Both the position numbers and the translations under genes were made by a program. Below, piece after piece: positions 44,559-57,234 of a DNA stretch of 64,000 nt (its first letter is position 1; each line of letters begins with the position of its first letter). The DNA is from Morella rubra (taxonomy: Eukaryota > Streptophyta > Magnoliopsida > Fagales > Myricaceae), in assembly GCA_003952965.2 (NCBI GenBank), contig CM025851.1, positions 765,501-829,500 of the forward strand, in the 5' to 3' direction. The notes under the pieces are model-generated. The model saw nothing but the letters and a program-made list of their open reading frames with translations. It searched no databases and was not told where the DNA came from.

Positions 44559-47500
44559 CTGAAAGCCTCGGTTTTTAAGAAAGCTGTAGTGGGATAGAAG
44601 CTGGTATGCTTCATTGGCGTTGTTGACCGAGAGAGAGACGGGACGAGATAGAGAGAAAACAAAGATCACTCCTCAGACGAAGGGAAAGATAAAAATGAAG
44701 GTTTCCAGAGTACTAATTTCGTCCTGTTTATGTGAGTATGGAAGAGGGGCCGGGGGGGGCCGCAGCCGCAGCCGCAGGTTTCAAACTTGCAGTAGAGGAA
44801 CAGTACTAGCCTAGTCCCTAGAGGTCTTGGTTGTTATGTGAACGGCCTTTAAAATATGCGGAATTCAAGACGAACAAATTCTCGTTTATATTATTAATAA
44901 AATGGAGGGCTGAGTAAACGACGTTACCTTGTTTTTTTCCCTGGGAACTTGCAAGGAACATTACCCCCTGTAGAAAAAACCTTAAAATAACAGTAACATG
45001 TAAACTATATTTCCTTTTTGGCACATAGAAGTCTATATTTCAAAACTACTACAATTAATTTCTTGACAAGAAAAAACACAGAGAAGAATCGGTAAATATG
45101 ACGGTAATATAATTATTACATGTTCTACATAGGACACAGACTTATTATTTGAAAAAATTCAGGTTCTTAAGAGAAAAATAGTATTTTCTTAAAGGTCTTA
45201 CCTAATACGCGATTTGCTAAATTTATAATTTTGGTTTTTCCTTGTCGAGGAAAGGAGGACCACGGTGCCTAAACCAAAACACAAGAGACGCCGCCATGGA
45301 GGAACACGTGAACGTCGCTGTTGTAATTGTTTACGCCCGCGCCTGGGGACGAAGCACGTGCATGGATTATGAAAGGAAGCAACGGGAAGGAGACCGACAC
45401 AGGTGGCGGATTTTTGACAAATAAAAGATTGCGAATGCAAATATGCTCTCGTAGATGAATTTACAGGATTCCAACAACGCGGATGACACGAATTAAGATA
45501 TAAAAGAGTGCATCCTTTTATGAGTCAAAGCCATCCTTTAATAGCGAGCTGCTGGTTTGAGACAGCAGAAGAATGGGGACTGGGGTTTCTTACTTGGCTC
45601 ATCTGTAACAGTGCAACTTTCTTTGGACCAAAAAGTGGGGACGGACCCAAAAGTTGGCATGCTGGTCAATGCAAAACTTCCAGAAAACAACCCCATCCTT
45701 TTGAATGTGACCCTGACCTCATCTAGCACCTATGCACAACTGTGACAACTCCCTCACCCATCCGGACCTTATTATTCTTCATCTGTTTCTTTACTTAGAT
45801 AGTCCATTAATTAGGTTATCTATGACCAAAATTTCCAGCCAAATTTTGACACGTCTAATTAGAACCCCCGTTTGAATGGAGAATTCTGAGTTTTTGCTTG
45901 TGTGCTTAAAGGAGGACCCCTTGTTTTGAATTTTCATTCAAATTTTCTATTACTTTTCTCTACGGGATATCGGCAATTAATATATAACCATTTTCACCCC
46001 CTTCAATCAGCTTTCAGTATATAGTTTTTTCAACTACATCAACCGTGCTTCCAATGACAGGAACACCTTCAATGCATTTAGGACATTTTTTTGCTGGTCA
46101 ACGTATTTGAAGGCTTCTAGAAAGACGTTCTTTTGTTGATTTTTCCTCCCTTTTTATTTTATGGTATTTTTTGGGAGACAACATTCCGTCGCTTTTTTTT
46201 TTTTATATTGAATCAACGACGGAAAGAGATGGATTTTTTCACGTTGAAAATGATATAGTGTTTCAAATTATGAGCGAAGCGACAAAAAATATATTAAGAT
46301 TGCTGTTCTTTTTCCACCCTCTATAATTTTAATTCATAGTAAAGTAAGTTTTATTATCATTGAAGCTTAATTAAACGTATACACGTGGAGAATTGACAGG
46401 TGCGACTGAGTCCTGCTCAATTGTCCTTCTGAATTTTCTGGTTAAGATGAATAATCGCGAGAACTAATGACCGTTTCTTTTTTTCGTAAAGCGAAAGCTT
46501 GTTACTCTTCTTATTGAAACGTTTCCACCTCGCGACTTTTTCTTGAATGGAAAGCTTTTTTTTTTTTTTTTCTAAGCTTGAATGAAAAGCTTTTGATGCA
46601 TGAAACAGAGTCCTGACCACGCCTAATGACAAAAATTAATGCTTCTTCCTTGACCTACACACCTTTCTTTACTTTTCATTGCCTTCGTACACAAACTCCA
46701 TACAATTGAGTAGATCACTGTGGGCACGAAAAAGATTGCTAATACAAAAATTGTGAAATCAATGGAAATATGTTTTACTAATTGATTACTGGATTAGGCC
46801 ACTAATTCATTACCGAAGAGGGGTTTGGTCCCGCATGAAATCTTATTATTCTACGTGTATTGAATAAGTACTGGATACAATCCATTAATACGGATCATTA
46901 TACATTGAGAACAAATGTGTTAAGGTTTTTATCTAATGTTCATGCTTTATTTGAGTAGTAGGAAAAGTGGTACCACAATATAATTTAATTATATAAGCTA
47001 ACAAGTAGCCAACTAATTGATTTGTTTAAAGCTTGTAGCCTGTAAGATCCTTCTCACCCAGACTGAGAAAACACAAGAAAAGGGTCCTTAGGTGGTAGCT
47101 GGTGAGAAGGTTCCCAATTCCTTAATCAAATATAAAGGATTCTCCTAAACATTTCAAAAGAAGAGTGAACAAAAATATAAAGGATTCTTCTGAATTTATT
47201 TTGAGCATGTTGTTTAAAATAAATAAGAAAAGGAAAGAGAGGGAGTTTGGAGGACCAAATTGTTTTCTTGTGTAACAGAGATTGTGACAGCTAAATCGAT
47301 AGATGACAAGAGAATCGAGCGACAAGAGTAAAAACAAAGGTAGCCCCGACAACAGGATAGTAAACAATTAGAGCATCAAGGGCCCAGCTTGTCATTTGGA
47401 TGATGCATTCACCAAACAAGATGATTCGGTTGTTGTTTTCGTTTATTTCTTTCTCTCTTCTGTTTTGGTTGTCCAAAACATTGATCAACTGTAACTGCTA

Positions 47501-49219
47501 TACGGTACTAATTTGCTGCAGAGTTATGCAAATTTGGTGATATACAGTAGAGTTAGGCACCGTGATGTTCTACTCAAGTTCAGGTTTTGCAATTTCGTCC
47601 AAAAGATAGGCAAGCCTCCATTCAAAAACTGTAAACCATGATGCTAAAACATGAGGCATGGGCGCATTAGAACATGGAATACGGTTTTCAAAAAGCAACT
47701 TTGAAACATAGACATGCTCACATGCATAGAAAATAGAAAATAGAGAGTTTGGCGTAAAACACAGAGGGGGGAAAGTGCATCGAATGAAGATCATCCATCG
47801 TCTTTTAGATTAAATGGGTCCTAAGCCGCTGATGCTGATGCTCGGTACAGACATCGATAAGCTTTACGGACAAACAAAGCTGTAAAAGTCTCATTTGGTA
47901 GCCTGGGTTCCTAACATGATGTCGGACTGCTAACTAATCCGATTAATGTTATATGATTAACAACTTAACAAGGCTACCGCCGACCATGTGTCCATGCAAG
48001 AGTGTCCTCACTTTGCCCCACTATCTGAGACTGCCAGATAATTCCCAGATGCACAAGATCACAACACCAAAGAAAGTGCAGATTGCACAGAAGCGCCTCT
48101 GGCAAAGGGAGTTAAAGGTGGCACCAAGGAGTCAATAACCTGGGGGTTTAACTATTTGCCATGACACAGATGTCATCATCTTTTCCCTGTGGGTAGCTTC
48201 CTTTCTTTTCGGTTTTGTTTTGTTGGGTTCCGATGTAGGTAATTGTTAGGCAGGCAACCTTTAAACAAGATATACTTTTTTCCAAGGCCTATGCAGTAAG
48301 TTCCTGTCCTGCCTATTCGGGCCGTGACATGGGAAATACTTCATTGCCTAGAAGTCCCCAGCTGGGAGGGCAGCGGCCAGTGAGTTATCATATCACTGGG
48401 TCTGGACTGAATTCAGCCGGATGTGAAAACCAAGTCTTCTTAACAGCACTATAGGTTTGGTCCATGTACTTTCTTAGGTAGCGTCGATGCACCATATGGT
48501 CTCCAGTCTAAGGTTGGACAACTTGGCTTATCTTCGAAACGAGGTAACCATTAACATCTCAATACGATTAGGACCACTATTAATTTTCTTCCCTTCGTAT
48601 CCAAAACAGAGGCAAGAAAAGAGAAATAACGAGTGAATTGAGTTTTGGGTTGAAAAAGACAACTTAATATAGATTTCAGAACAGATTGTACAAATAAATC
48701 CAAGCAAGTGAAATTAGGCATCCAGGTTCATGCCATAGCTATTGCAGGTTCGGGTAATCCAGCTCTCACAACATATGTTGCAAGAAGCATGTACTAGCCA
48801 ATAATTGTCGGTTTTCTGTTTTCTTTTGTTCTTTTCTAATATTGTGGAGAAATGCTGCTGGGAAGGTCTCAACTGCTAACAATTATGAGAAGAGAGTTTT
48901 ACAAATTTCTAACATGTTACAAAATCAATCAAGAGGATCATAAGCACATGAATAAAGTTACATGACGATCAGTATTTTGACAAATCTACATACACAAATG
49001 GTGTTATCTATGTGACGACAACGTGCAGCAATTGAATTCTTGGATAAAACTTTGAAGGGCCTTTCTGCTTCCATTGGCTGCCGTGTACAAACTGATGCTA
49101 TACAAAAATCAGAGTCTGGATGAGATGCTGCCTTGGAACAAAGTAACTGTGGAGGATTCTACTTTGTCCCATAGAGGATTGTACAAAGAAGAATGCCGGC
49201 TTCATGGCATAGTCTTAAT
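44559..49219. other. Large intergenic region, no gene recognised
   Basis: 4.7 kb between CCR3 (start at 44558) and the 3' end of the HAD phosphatase gene. The first 250 bases are the CCR3 upstream region with a CCGCAG triplicate at 44760-44776. The rest has no frame with family similarity. There is a T16-type tract near 46556 and AT-rich segments at 46200-47000. A less AT-rich stretch at 48280-48430 drew attention but matches no gene or RNA I know. Confidence 0.5.
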
Positions 49220-52216
49220 TTACAATGACCAAGCAGAAGAAGGAATTCCTTGCTTTTGAAACCATTCAGGCATGCGATACCTTTCGTAGAGGACAGGTCT
49301 CACATCTTTCTGCTGAGAGAGGTGCTTGAGTAGTGGAAGAAGGACATCCAGAAGCTGTAAAACAAGCAAATAATATATGATAAATACAAAGATAAAATAG
49401 CTAGAGAGTGGATGAAATAAATTGGTGAAAAGAGACCTGGAATATCAAATGCAAATCTTGGTACCTGTGTGTCATGCGGTTGCCCAGCAGTAAATGGAAT
49501 GCATGGAATTCCATTCACTGGTTGCAACAAGAAACTGAATGGATTATTGTCAACAAGAACAATCCGGCATGGATTCTTTGATAAGCAGGAGAGATCCTTC
49601 ACATGCTCCCGATACTCCCTGTAATGTTAGCCAGAATCAAAGGTTTTACCAAACAAAACTAAATTATTTAGAGCTGAGGGAGCTTTCAGAAGTTCATCCC
49701 TCCAACAATACATTTGCATTCATGTAATAATTAACCTTGAAGCTATAATATTTGAAACAAAATTTGTGAGATGGATTTAAGATTGCTAAATGCTAGGAGC
49801 ATAAAAACATGCGAATAGTTTTGTCATATCACAAAAGGGGAACAAATCCTTCCATTGTACACAGAATTGACTCGATACTATAGAGTAAATGTCAGTCATT
49901 TGAAACAATAACAAACTCCGAAAATGTCAACAAGACTATAAGCCATCAACTACAAGGTATTTAATTGCTCAGGAAAAATAATAATTTATAAGGTGATTAA
50001 TGTGTGGAAGGTAGGATGACCTCCAAAGCAGAAGAATGAAAATAAACATGAGACATAGGTGCTGGAGTGAGATGATATGGTTTCTCAAAGCAGCAAGAAG
50101 TCCCCAAGAGGTACACAGAGTAGACTTCCACATGAAGGTTTCCTGTTGTTGGCTATGAATTACAACAACCAAAGAGCCTTGGAAGAGAGAGAGGGACCCC
50201 CGCGGGGGGGGGTTAATCACAAAGGAAGAAGTACTTACGTGCTAATTGTTGAAGGCCTATAAAGTCGGAGACTAAATCGATCTTCTGTATCTATTCTGTC
50301 AACAAGTGGTCTAGCATAACCTGTGGGCACAAACAAAAATTTTCATTCATAAAACAGAACAGGGCAAAATACATGTGGGAAGGAAGTGTAAAGATCTTGA
50401 TAATGACCAAACCTTCAAGACCAGCGGTAAACAGTACAAGATCCGCAAATTCACCAAGTCCTTTTAAGAATTCATGCAGGCCCGGACGCTCAAAAACTGT
50501 AACGTAACTGACCTTAGGGTTTCCTTCACTTTCCTTCAAATTGCAACAAATTCATATAAAAACACAACACATGAATTACTACAACACAGTCAATTATATA
50601 CAAAATGGTTATCATGCAAAGCACCTTGTCTGAAGACACACATTCCAGTTCGAACCACTTCAACCCAGCTTCTGTTGCTTGGTTAAGAACAACAGCTGGC
50701 AAGCTGGACGTCTCATATGCACACACGAGAGTTTCGTCCAAGTCAAGAACGACCTGCAGTTGCATTTGTCAGTTTCCAAGTCTATCACGGAAGGTAGCAG
50801 CTTTCTAAAAAACATTGAAGCAATGATGATTGTTAAAGAACAAACAGAAGTGAAAACATTGTTGGACTGATTTTAAACACCTATGCTATCACTTTCTTTT
50901 GCACAATGGCAGTCCCTTACCTGAACTAATTGAGGTTGGAATATTTTGCACTCATGTTCTTAAAAGCTTTCTTAACACAACTTCAACATCTGAAGACTGA
51001 GAACCTCAAACCATTGTACAGCTACACCTGATATTATGTTACTAAGCTTCCATAAACTCCAAATTTTCATAAACTAGATGTCAGTCCATTTGAGTCAGAG
51101 GTCAAAAGTTAACAATTAAAAAATTCATTATACATTGACATCTGGATATTGTCACACTTGGGAAAAAAATGGTCAAGCACAGGATCTCTAAACATCTCCA
51201 TGAAACAGACACTAGAGCCATAGTATAGATGGGGAGAAAACTAAATGCACACTACAAAGAATTGTGGTAGCAAACTTGAAAAACACACCCAGAAGATAAG
51301 CCCAAACAATCAAACAAAATGATATGTGTAACCAAATAAAAAAGCACTAGGAGGGAGCCAATATGCTATAGATGGTTTTGTCGGCTTTTGCAACCCCCAT
51401 ACTTTTCTATATATTGTAATAATGTCTAATTCCTGCCCAATACAGGTGTCTCTTATGACCTAAATATATCACAAGCACGACACTGAACGTTCCACCTTAA
51501 ACAAAAGGGTTTTCATTTATTTCTGCAATATAGAGAAAGCTCACTGCAAATAAGCCAAATGAACTCAAAAACTAACTCTAATCTACACAAAACGCTTCTC
51601 TATGTAAACATAAAACAACGCCATGCAAAAACACTCGGCTAAAATCTCCTACAAAGCCAAATCCTTTGCAATTAATATTCATGCCCGCTCACTCATCTAA
51701 CAGAAGCATGTCCACTTGAATCGAAGAAAAAAGCTTTTAACCGTTGATTTTTCTTTAGTCTAATCCAACCACATTAATCCAACAGAAAAGAGCTAAAAGT
51801 AGCAAAAGGCATTAAAAGAAAATGAGGAATTCGAAAAGCTAAAAACAAATTACACTTTTTTTTTTTTTGCAAAGCGAAAAAAGAAAAAGAAAAAACAAAT
51901 TACACTTGAAGAAGAAAAAAGAGAACTTTTTTCAAAGTATAAGCCGTACCGTGAGCCTCTCGCACCGCTCGTCGCAATCGGACACTGCGTTCGAGGTAGC
52001 GATTTCGACGGTGGAGGGGGCTGCAGAGTCGTGGTCCGGGAGCTCAACGACCGGCAACGGCTTGAAAGAAGGAGAGGAAGAGAGCAGAGGGTGGTGACCG
52101 AGAGCTCTAAGGATCTGAAGGAAGATCTGGAAGAAGAAGGCCAACCAGTTCAGGAACGTCCGCCATACTTGCAAAGACCTCGGCGGGTATACCTCGGTCT
52201 GAGTCAACTCGGCCAT
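49220..52216 (-). CDS. SCP1-like/NLI-interacting-factor HAD phosphatase
   Basis: Six exons on the minus strand: 52216-51950, 50753-50625, 50533-50413, 50320-50239, 49618-49465 and 49354-49220, giving 295 residues. The N-terminus MAELTQTEVYPPRSLQVWR is followed by a hydrophobic segment (FLNWLAFFFQIFLQILRALG). The FCP1-homology domain follows: VVLDLDETLV (DxDxT nucleophile, D93 and D95), VTVFERPGLHEFL, DLVLFTAGLEGYARPLVDRID, RIVLVDNNPFSF and NGIPCIPFTAGQPHDTQLLD. The end is MPEWFQKQGIPSSAWSL. It resembles Arabidopsis At3g55960 along its length (as recalled). Members dephosphorylate phosphoserine in proteins such as the RNA polymerase II CTD; the plant substrate is not established. A second in-frame ATG four codons upstream (52228) exists; I chose 52216 to match the Arabidopsis start. 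The hydrophobic segment could tether it to membranes. All introns are GT-AG. Confidence 0.93.
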
Positions 52217-52477
52217 CGGAATATCCAAACAGAGTTCCCCCTTTCTCCCAGAGCAGACGAGGATGATTATATGGTGCGTAGGATCTCAACGTATCTCCTT
52301 GCCCAGATGTGTACCGTGTTCGTTAATTGGTTATGTAAGGGCAATGTGAGTCCCCCTCTGACTTTCTCGGAGTCGGAGATGCGGTCATGCTCTGAGTCGA
52401 GAAACAAAGACAACCACGCGCTGTCGATAAATGTGGCCATGGAAAGTGTTTTCGTTTCCCTCGTTCTTTTTAACCCC

Positions 52478-52751
52478 TTTTTTTTTTTTTTTTTAGGTTA
52501 TTAAATTTTGCACCCATTCACGTGCACTGAGTTTAGACGGACATGATTCAGTATGCGAACGAGTTAGGTTTTATATCACAGCAAATCCTCAACCGGACAG
52601 TCCTCCTAAACTACACATGCCGGTTAAGTCTAGCTATTCGGTGTGGGTAGCCCTAAAGAATTGTTTGCACCTGAGGAGATTCGAACTTGAGACCACAGGG
52701 AAAGCACACCCCTTAACCCCGAGCCTTGACCACTCAAGCCAACCCATGAGA
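52478..52751 (-). mobile_element. tRNA-derived SINE with poly(A) tail
   Basis: Read on the minus strand, the head has a Pol III A-box-like string TGGCTTGAGTGG (52741-52730) and a B-box-like string AGTTCGAATCT (52687-52677). The element ends in a poly(A) tail, seen as T18 at about 52478-52494. The flanks share CTTTTTAACCCC (about 52465-52476) and TTTTTTAACCCTTTTT (about 52752-52767), a likely target-site duplication. Head, tail and duplication together define a full-length SINE of about 270 bp inserted in the phosphatase upstream region. No family name is assigned. Confidence 0.75.
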
Positions 52752-53414
52752 TTTTTTAACCCTTTTTAAATGGAAAGATGTATTTCAAAAATTCACCTCT
52801 AAATTGGTATTCATTTTAATTATATATATATAATTCTTTAGAAACGTTGCTGTTGCTTTTATAGCAGTAAGATTATTGATCTTTCTTAAAACATTTATTG
52901 TATCATAATACAATGTATTTGAACATACAATGTTTTGTAAAACTAAAACAGGTGGAAATACATGGTATAATGATTTATTTTATGATTTTAGATATGCAAT
53001 TTTCCTAACTCGATGTATTTAAAGTTGTTAATACTTAATACCAATATATAACATAATTTTTTTATACGAAATAATATTATATATCTTTTAAAAGTTAGAA
53101 GAACACGAATATTATTTAGCATGTTTAAAAATTCCATTTATGGGAAGTTTTTAAAATTTATATATAGCATAATAAAAAGTGAATATCAATGTCCAATTTT
53201 AATTTGGTTTTAGTTAAGGAGCTACGGTTGAAAAATAAACTGAATAACATATAATAACTGGCTCAAACATTAAAATTTATGTTATACTTTATGATAATTA
53301 GCTGGACAGAGAAATAACATAAAAGAGCTCGTTGGGCAAATGATTGGAAAGGGGTTGCACGCGCTAGAGGTAAGCGTGGGCTTGCACACAAGGGATAAAA
53401 GTAAGAAAATGTAA

Positions 53415-53440
53415 AGAGAGAGAGAGAGAGAGAGAGAGAG
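53415..53440. repeat. (GA)n microsatellite
   Basis: Thirteen GA units in AT-rich intergenic DNA. Confidence 0.9.
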
Positions 53441-54615
53441 GTTGGATATAGAATCCGCCAATAAGAAGAGACAATCTTTCCTCCTTTAAGACTTTGTCCC
53501 TAGTAATTAATAATTGAGTGTTACGTAGGAAAAAAAAATTAATAATTGAGTGTTGATTTTTATGCTCCAGCGAAAAAAAAAACCAATTCGTTACAATTTA
53601 TGGTAAGGAAGAAAAAGCCCAAAAGAATATGCTCCGAAGGAAGTGAGTGGGCACATACTTGAGAGTATTTATAGGAGGGATATAATTTGGTACTCTCGGC
53701 CTCACTCAGGAGCATGGAGGTCTTTTTTCCAAATCGAACTATTATTCTTTTCATTTGTTATTTTGTTCAATCTATTTTTATATTGTACGATGTTAGTCAA
53801 GAAGCATTGTACTTCGCAGAAAATTTCATTGGGATGTTAGTCGTCGAGCGTGTTTAATGTCGTTGGTCAAATTTATTTTTTTATTTTCTTTTCCCGAGTA
53901 TTTAGTCAATAACCGAACTCATGTTCTTTTTTGCGTATAGACCCCAAAGGGTCAAGAAATGTCTGCCTGTGTTTTCCATAAAATCCTGCTCCGGTGAGTC
54001 GTTGCCCAGATGGACTTCCGGGGCACAATTTGACAGCGGAGCTGCTGCGTTGTCGACTTGGATTGGGCGACTATTTGACTGGTCAAATAAAAACACTGGT
54101 TTGTGTCCACAGCACTCCGAACAAGACCTCTAAAAATATCAAACTTGGAATGGTGGGTTGACATCTACATGTAGCAGAGAACCGTGCTGCAGGAAAGTGC
54201 TCCTGTTAGTTAAACCAGACAGAACATTTTTGGTCGACAGAGACTCTCGTTTGCGGGGAAATGTTGTTCAGAAAAAAGCATCATTGGCTTTCAAGAACAA
54301 AAATTGTATATACACTTTACGTCCTTTTAACTTAGTTCTGAGTCTGCCTCTGATAACTTACAAAACCCGTCAAATAAGGGTGAAAAAAATTGAGCAGAAA
54401 CTTTGTACAAAAGGTATGTATGTGTTAATTAACATAATAATTACAAGAGAAAAGCCCATGTAACAGCGTATATGCAATCAAAACTGAAATCAGAAACGCA
54501 TTCCATTCTCACTCTCAGAGCTATATGGCTTCTGAGACACTTCAAAGTCGAGCAGTAATCCCACAAGACCGGGATCCCTCCATATATCCTAGCAAGAACT
54601 GGCTGGGCTAGAGGA

Positions 54616-57197
54616 CTAATATGAATAAGAAAGCCACGGATGCTCTAGTGCCTCAACTGCTGTTGGACGCCGTTTTGGATTGATCTCGAGCAAGTATTTC
54701 ACAAAGTCGATAAACCCAATATCAGTCACCCGCAGACGACGCTCCAACGACGATGACTCAGGGATTATGTATTCCAGTTGGTCTGTCTCCTGAACAAATC
54801 ATGTCACTCCTCAGCTAAATTGTCATTTTTATTCACTAATGACTTCCCACTTTTAAGGATCAGAGTATATGCATACTTCTCTGAACTATTTCCAGCGTTT
54901 TCTTCACAAAACAGAAACATAAATAGGATAGTCTTTACATTAGTCTGAACAAGAAATTAGCCACTCACGGTTCTACATCACTATTTAAAATGACATATTA
55001 GCTCCAAAAAATAGATCCTCTTTTTCTAGACTCTTCTTCGGAGAGGGAGTACTCCCTCTGTCATATTGCTCGTTCTCTTTGGGAAATCAAAACCTTTTAA
55101 TAAGGAAAATCATGCGCTACCTTATCCTTCAATGGAGAAAGAATTAAGCTTTTGTCTTCCTTGATTTAAAATCTAATAAACTGGTAAAAAGGCATCAAAA
55201 TTGTGTCCATTGATTTTGAAAAAGTGGGCATTAATATTTAAGCCAATGTAAAAGACACAATAGGAAACCAAGCAAATGTCAACTTAGTAAGCACTTTCCA
55301 AAACAATCAGCTATTGAACTGAAACAGTTGGGGGTTAAGCTCTAAGAAAATCTAAGCTTAGTTAAACATGCCTCGCTCATCAAACAAGAGAAATGAGATA
55401 ACACGTCATGCTTCCAACTGCAAGCCAGATGTATGAAACATATAACACACATCTAGCATCCAGGCAAAGAACTTGGGAAACAAACCTCATTTATGTGATA
55501 AAGATCATATTCTTTTGAGAAGTACTTGTGTGTCTCTTGCCCCTGTTCCAACATCTCCATATCAATAGGTCCAAGCATCCCAATCATGCGTGCAAGGATC
55601 ATTACCACTGAATCATTTGGAAACAGCACCTGGTGAACACAGAATTCACTAATTTGAGCATGTAGTCTTGAAATTGTTTACAAAAGAAAAACATAAGAAT
55701 GAACAATTACAGAAAGAACCCAAAATTGGTGTGATACTCAAAGGCAAGGATCTATTCTTTACATGTTAACTTCAAATTAATAATAAAGACAACAAAAGGA
55801 AGACATACTTCCCCAGAACATAGCTCAGCCAAGATACAGCCGAGGGACCAGATGTCAATCCTTTGGTCATATGGAAGGCCTAGAATTACTTCAGGAGCTC
55901 GATAGGAACGGGATTGTACATATAGGCACAAGTTGTCTGTCTGAAAGCAGCTACTCCCAAGATCGATAACCTTTATCTCACATCTTCTATAGCTTTTGAT
56001 AAGAATGTTCTCTGGCTTCAGATCACAGTGAATAATTCCTAAGCGATGCAAGTATTCCAATGCCTCCAAGCATTGACGGGTTATGACCTGAGTAGAGGAA
56101 ATATTTAAAGATACAATTGACTTTCAAGCTAGTTGTTTTACGCATAATTCCAACATGGTCTTGGACCAGCAGAAACTGCCAATATCTGTAAAGTTGGTAA
56201 ATGGCGGCTCATAAGCAAAGACAAAATCTTCATTGAAAAAACTAAAAATGATCTGTTACAATATAGACAGTGTGTATTGAAGGCACTCATCCTGTAACAC
56301 TTGGGTACAAACAAAGCAAACCACGAAAGGAATCAAATGGAAGAAAGAAAGTACATATTCCAATCATACAAACCTGCAATCTCCTCAAGGTAAAATAAGC
56401 TTCTCCACCAGATTCTTCATTGAATTTCTGAAACTCATATAAGTTTGACCGGAGGAGTTCACAAACAATGAAGAGATGCTCCTGCAGCATTTTCATCAAG
56501 AAAGAAAATCTAAAATGCGCTAAGTAGCTAATTATAATTAAATCCCATGCTAATCAAGGGCAAAATAGAAAAAAGAAAAAGAAATTATCTCAATCATTAG
56601 CATGACTATCTCAGCTAGAATATGTACTATGCCTATATGCAAACACAGACAAACATTAAACAACAAAATGGTTTTTACATATAGGTTCTGTAAATTCAAC
56701 TTTTTTTATTTCACTGTCAGATGACATGACCAATTAAAGGAACCGTGCAGAAACAATGGGTAATCTAGGTGATACCTGATGATAAAAGAAGTCATAAAGA
56801 CGCAAAATATGGCGCTCATCGGCAGGGTCATGTTTGTTGACAAGCTTTAAAAGCTTAATTTCATCTAAACTCTGATCGAAAAAATCTTTATCATTTTTTA
56901 TGATCTTCAGGCAAACATCAATTCCGTTGTGAAGATCATGGGCTTGAACAACCTTACTGAAAGCAGCCGAACCCAGGTACTCTGTTACATAATATCTGCC
57001 TGCAATGACTGTATTCAGCACAATTGGCAGATCCTTGTTTTCTTCAAATCCAGTCCTGCACATGGCATAACACATGAGTACAACTGATCCTACATATCAA
57101 ACTGGAAACACACAATCCTCAAATCTCTATCAAACAAAGAACTGATACGATCAAATATTTGATGACTAGAATTGAACTTCTAAATAAATGTATCCTC

Positions 57198-57234
<37 letters not shown>

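Larger units (their letters stand above)
52217..54615. other. Intergenic between phosphatase and DYRK genes
   Basis: It includes the promoter of the phosphatase, a SINE insertion (52478-52751), an AT-rich tract (52790-53330) and a GA microsatellite (53415-53440). No gene is recognised from 53640 to 54480. The final ~130 bp are presumably the 3'UTR of the DYRK gene. Confidence 0.5.

Noticed and set aside
48280-48430. Less AT-rich intergenic stretch that might be a non-coding RNA
   Set aside because: No match to tRNA, snRNA or other RNA structure that I could recognise; no promoter motif seen.
52031-52504. Plus-strand 157-codon frame over the phosphatase first exon
   Set aside because: Antisense to the conserved MAELTQ exon and ends in the SINE poly-T tract.
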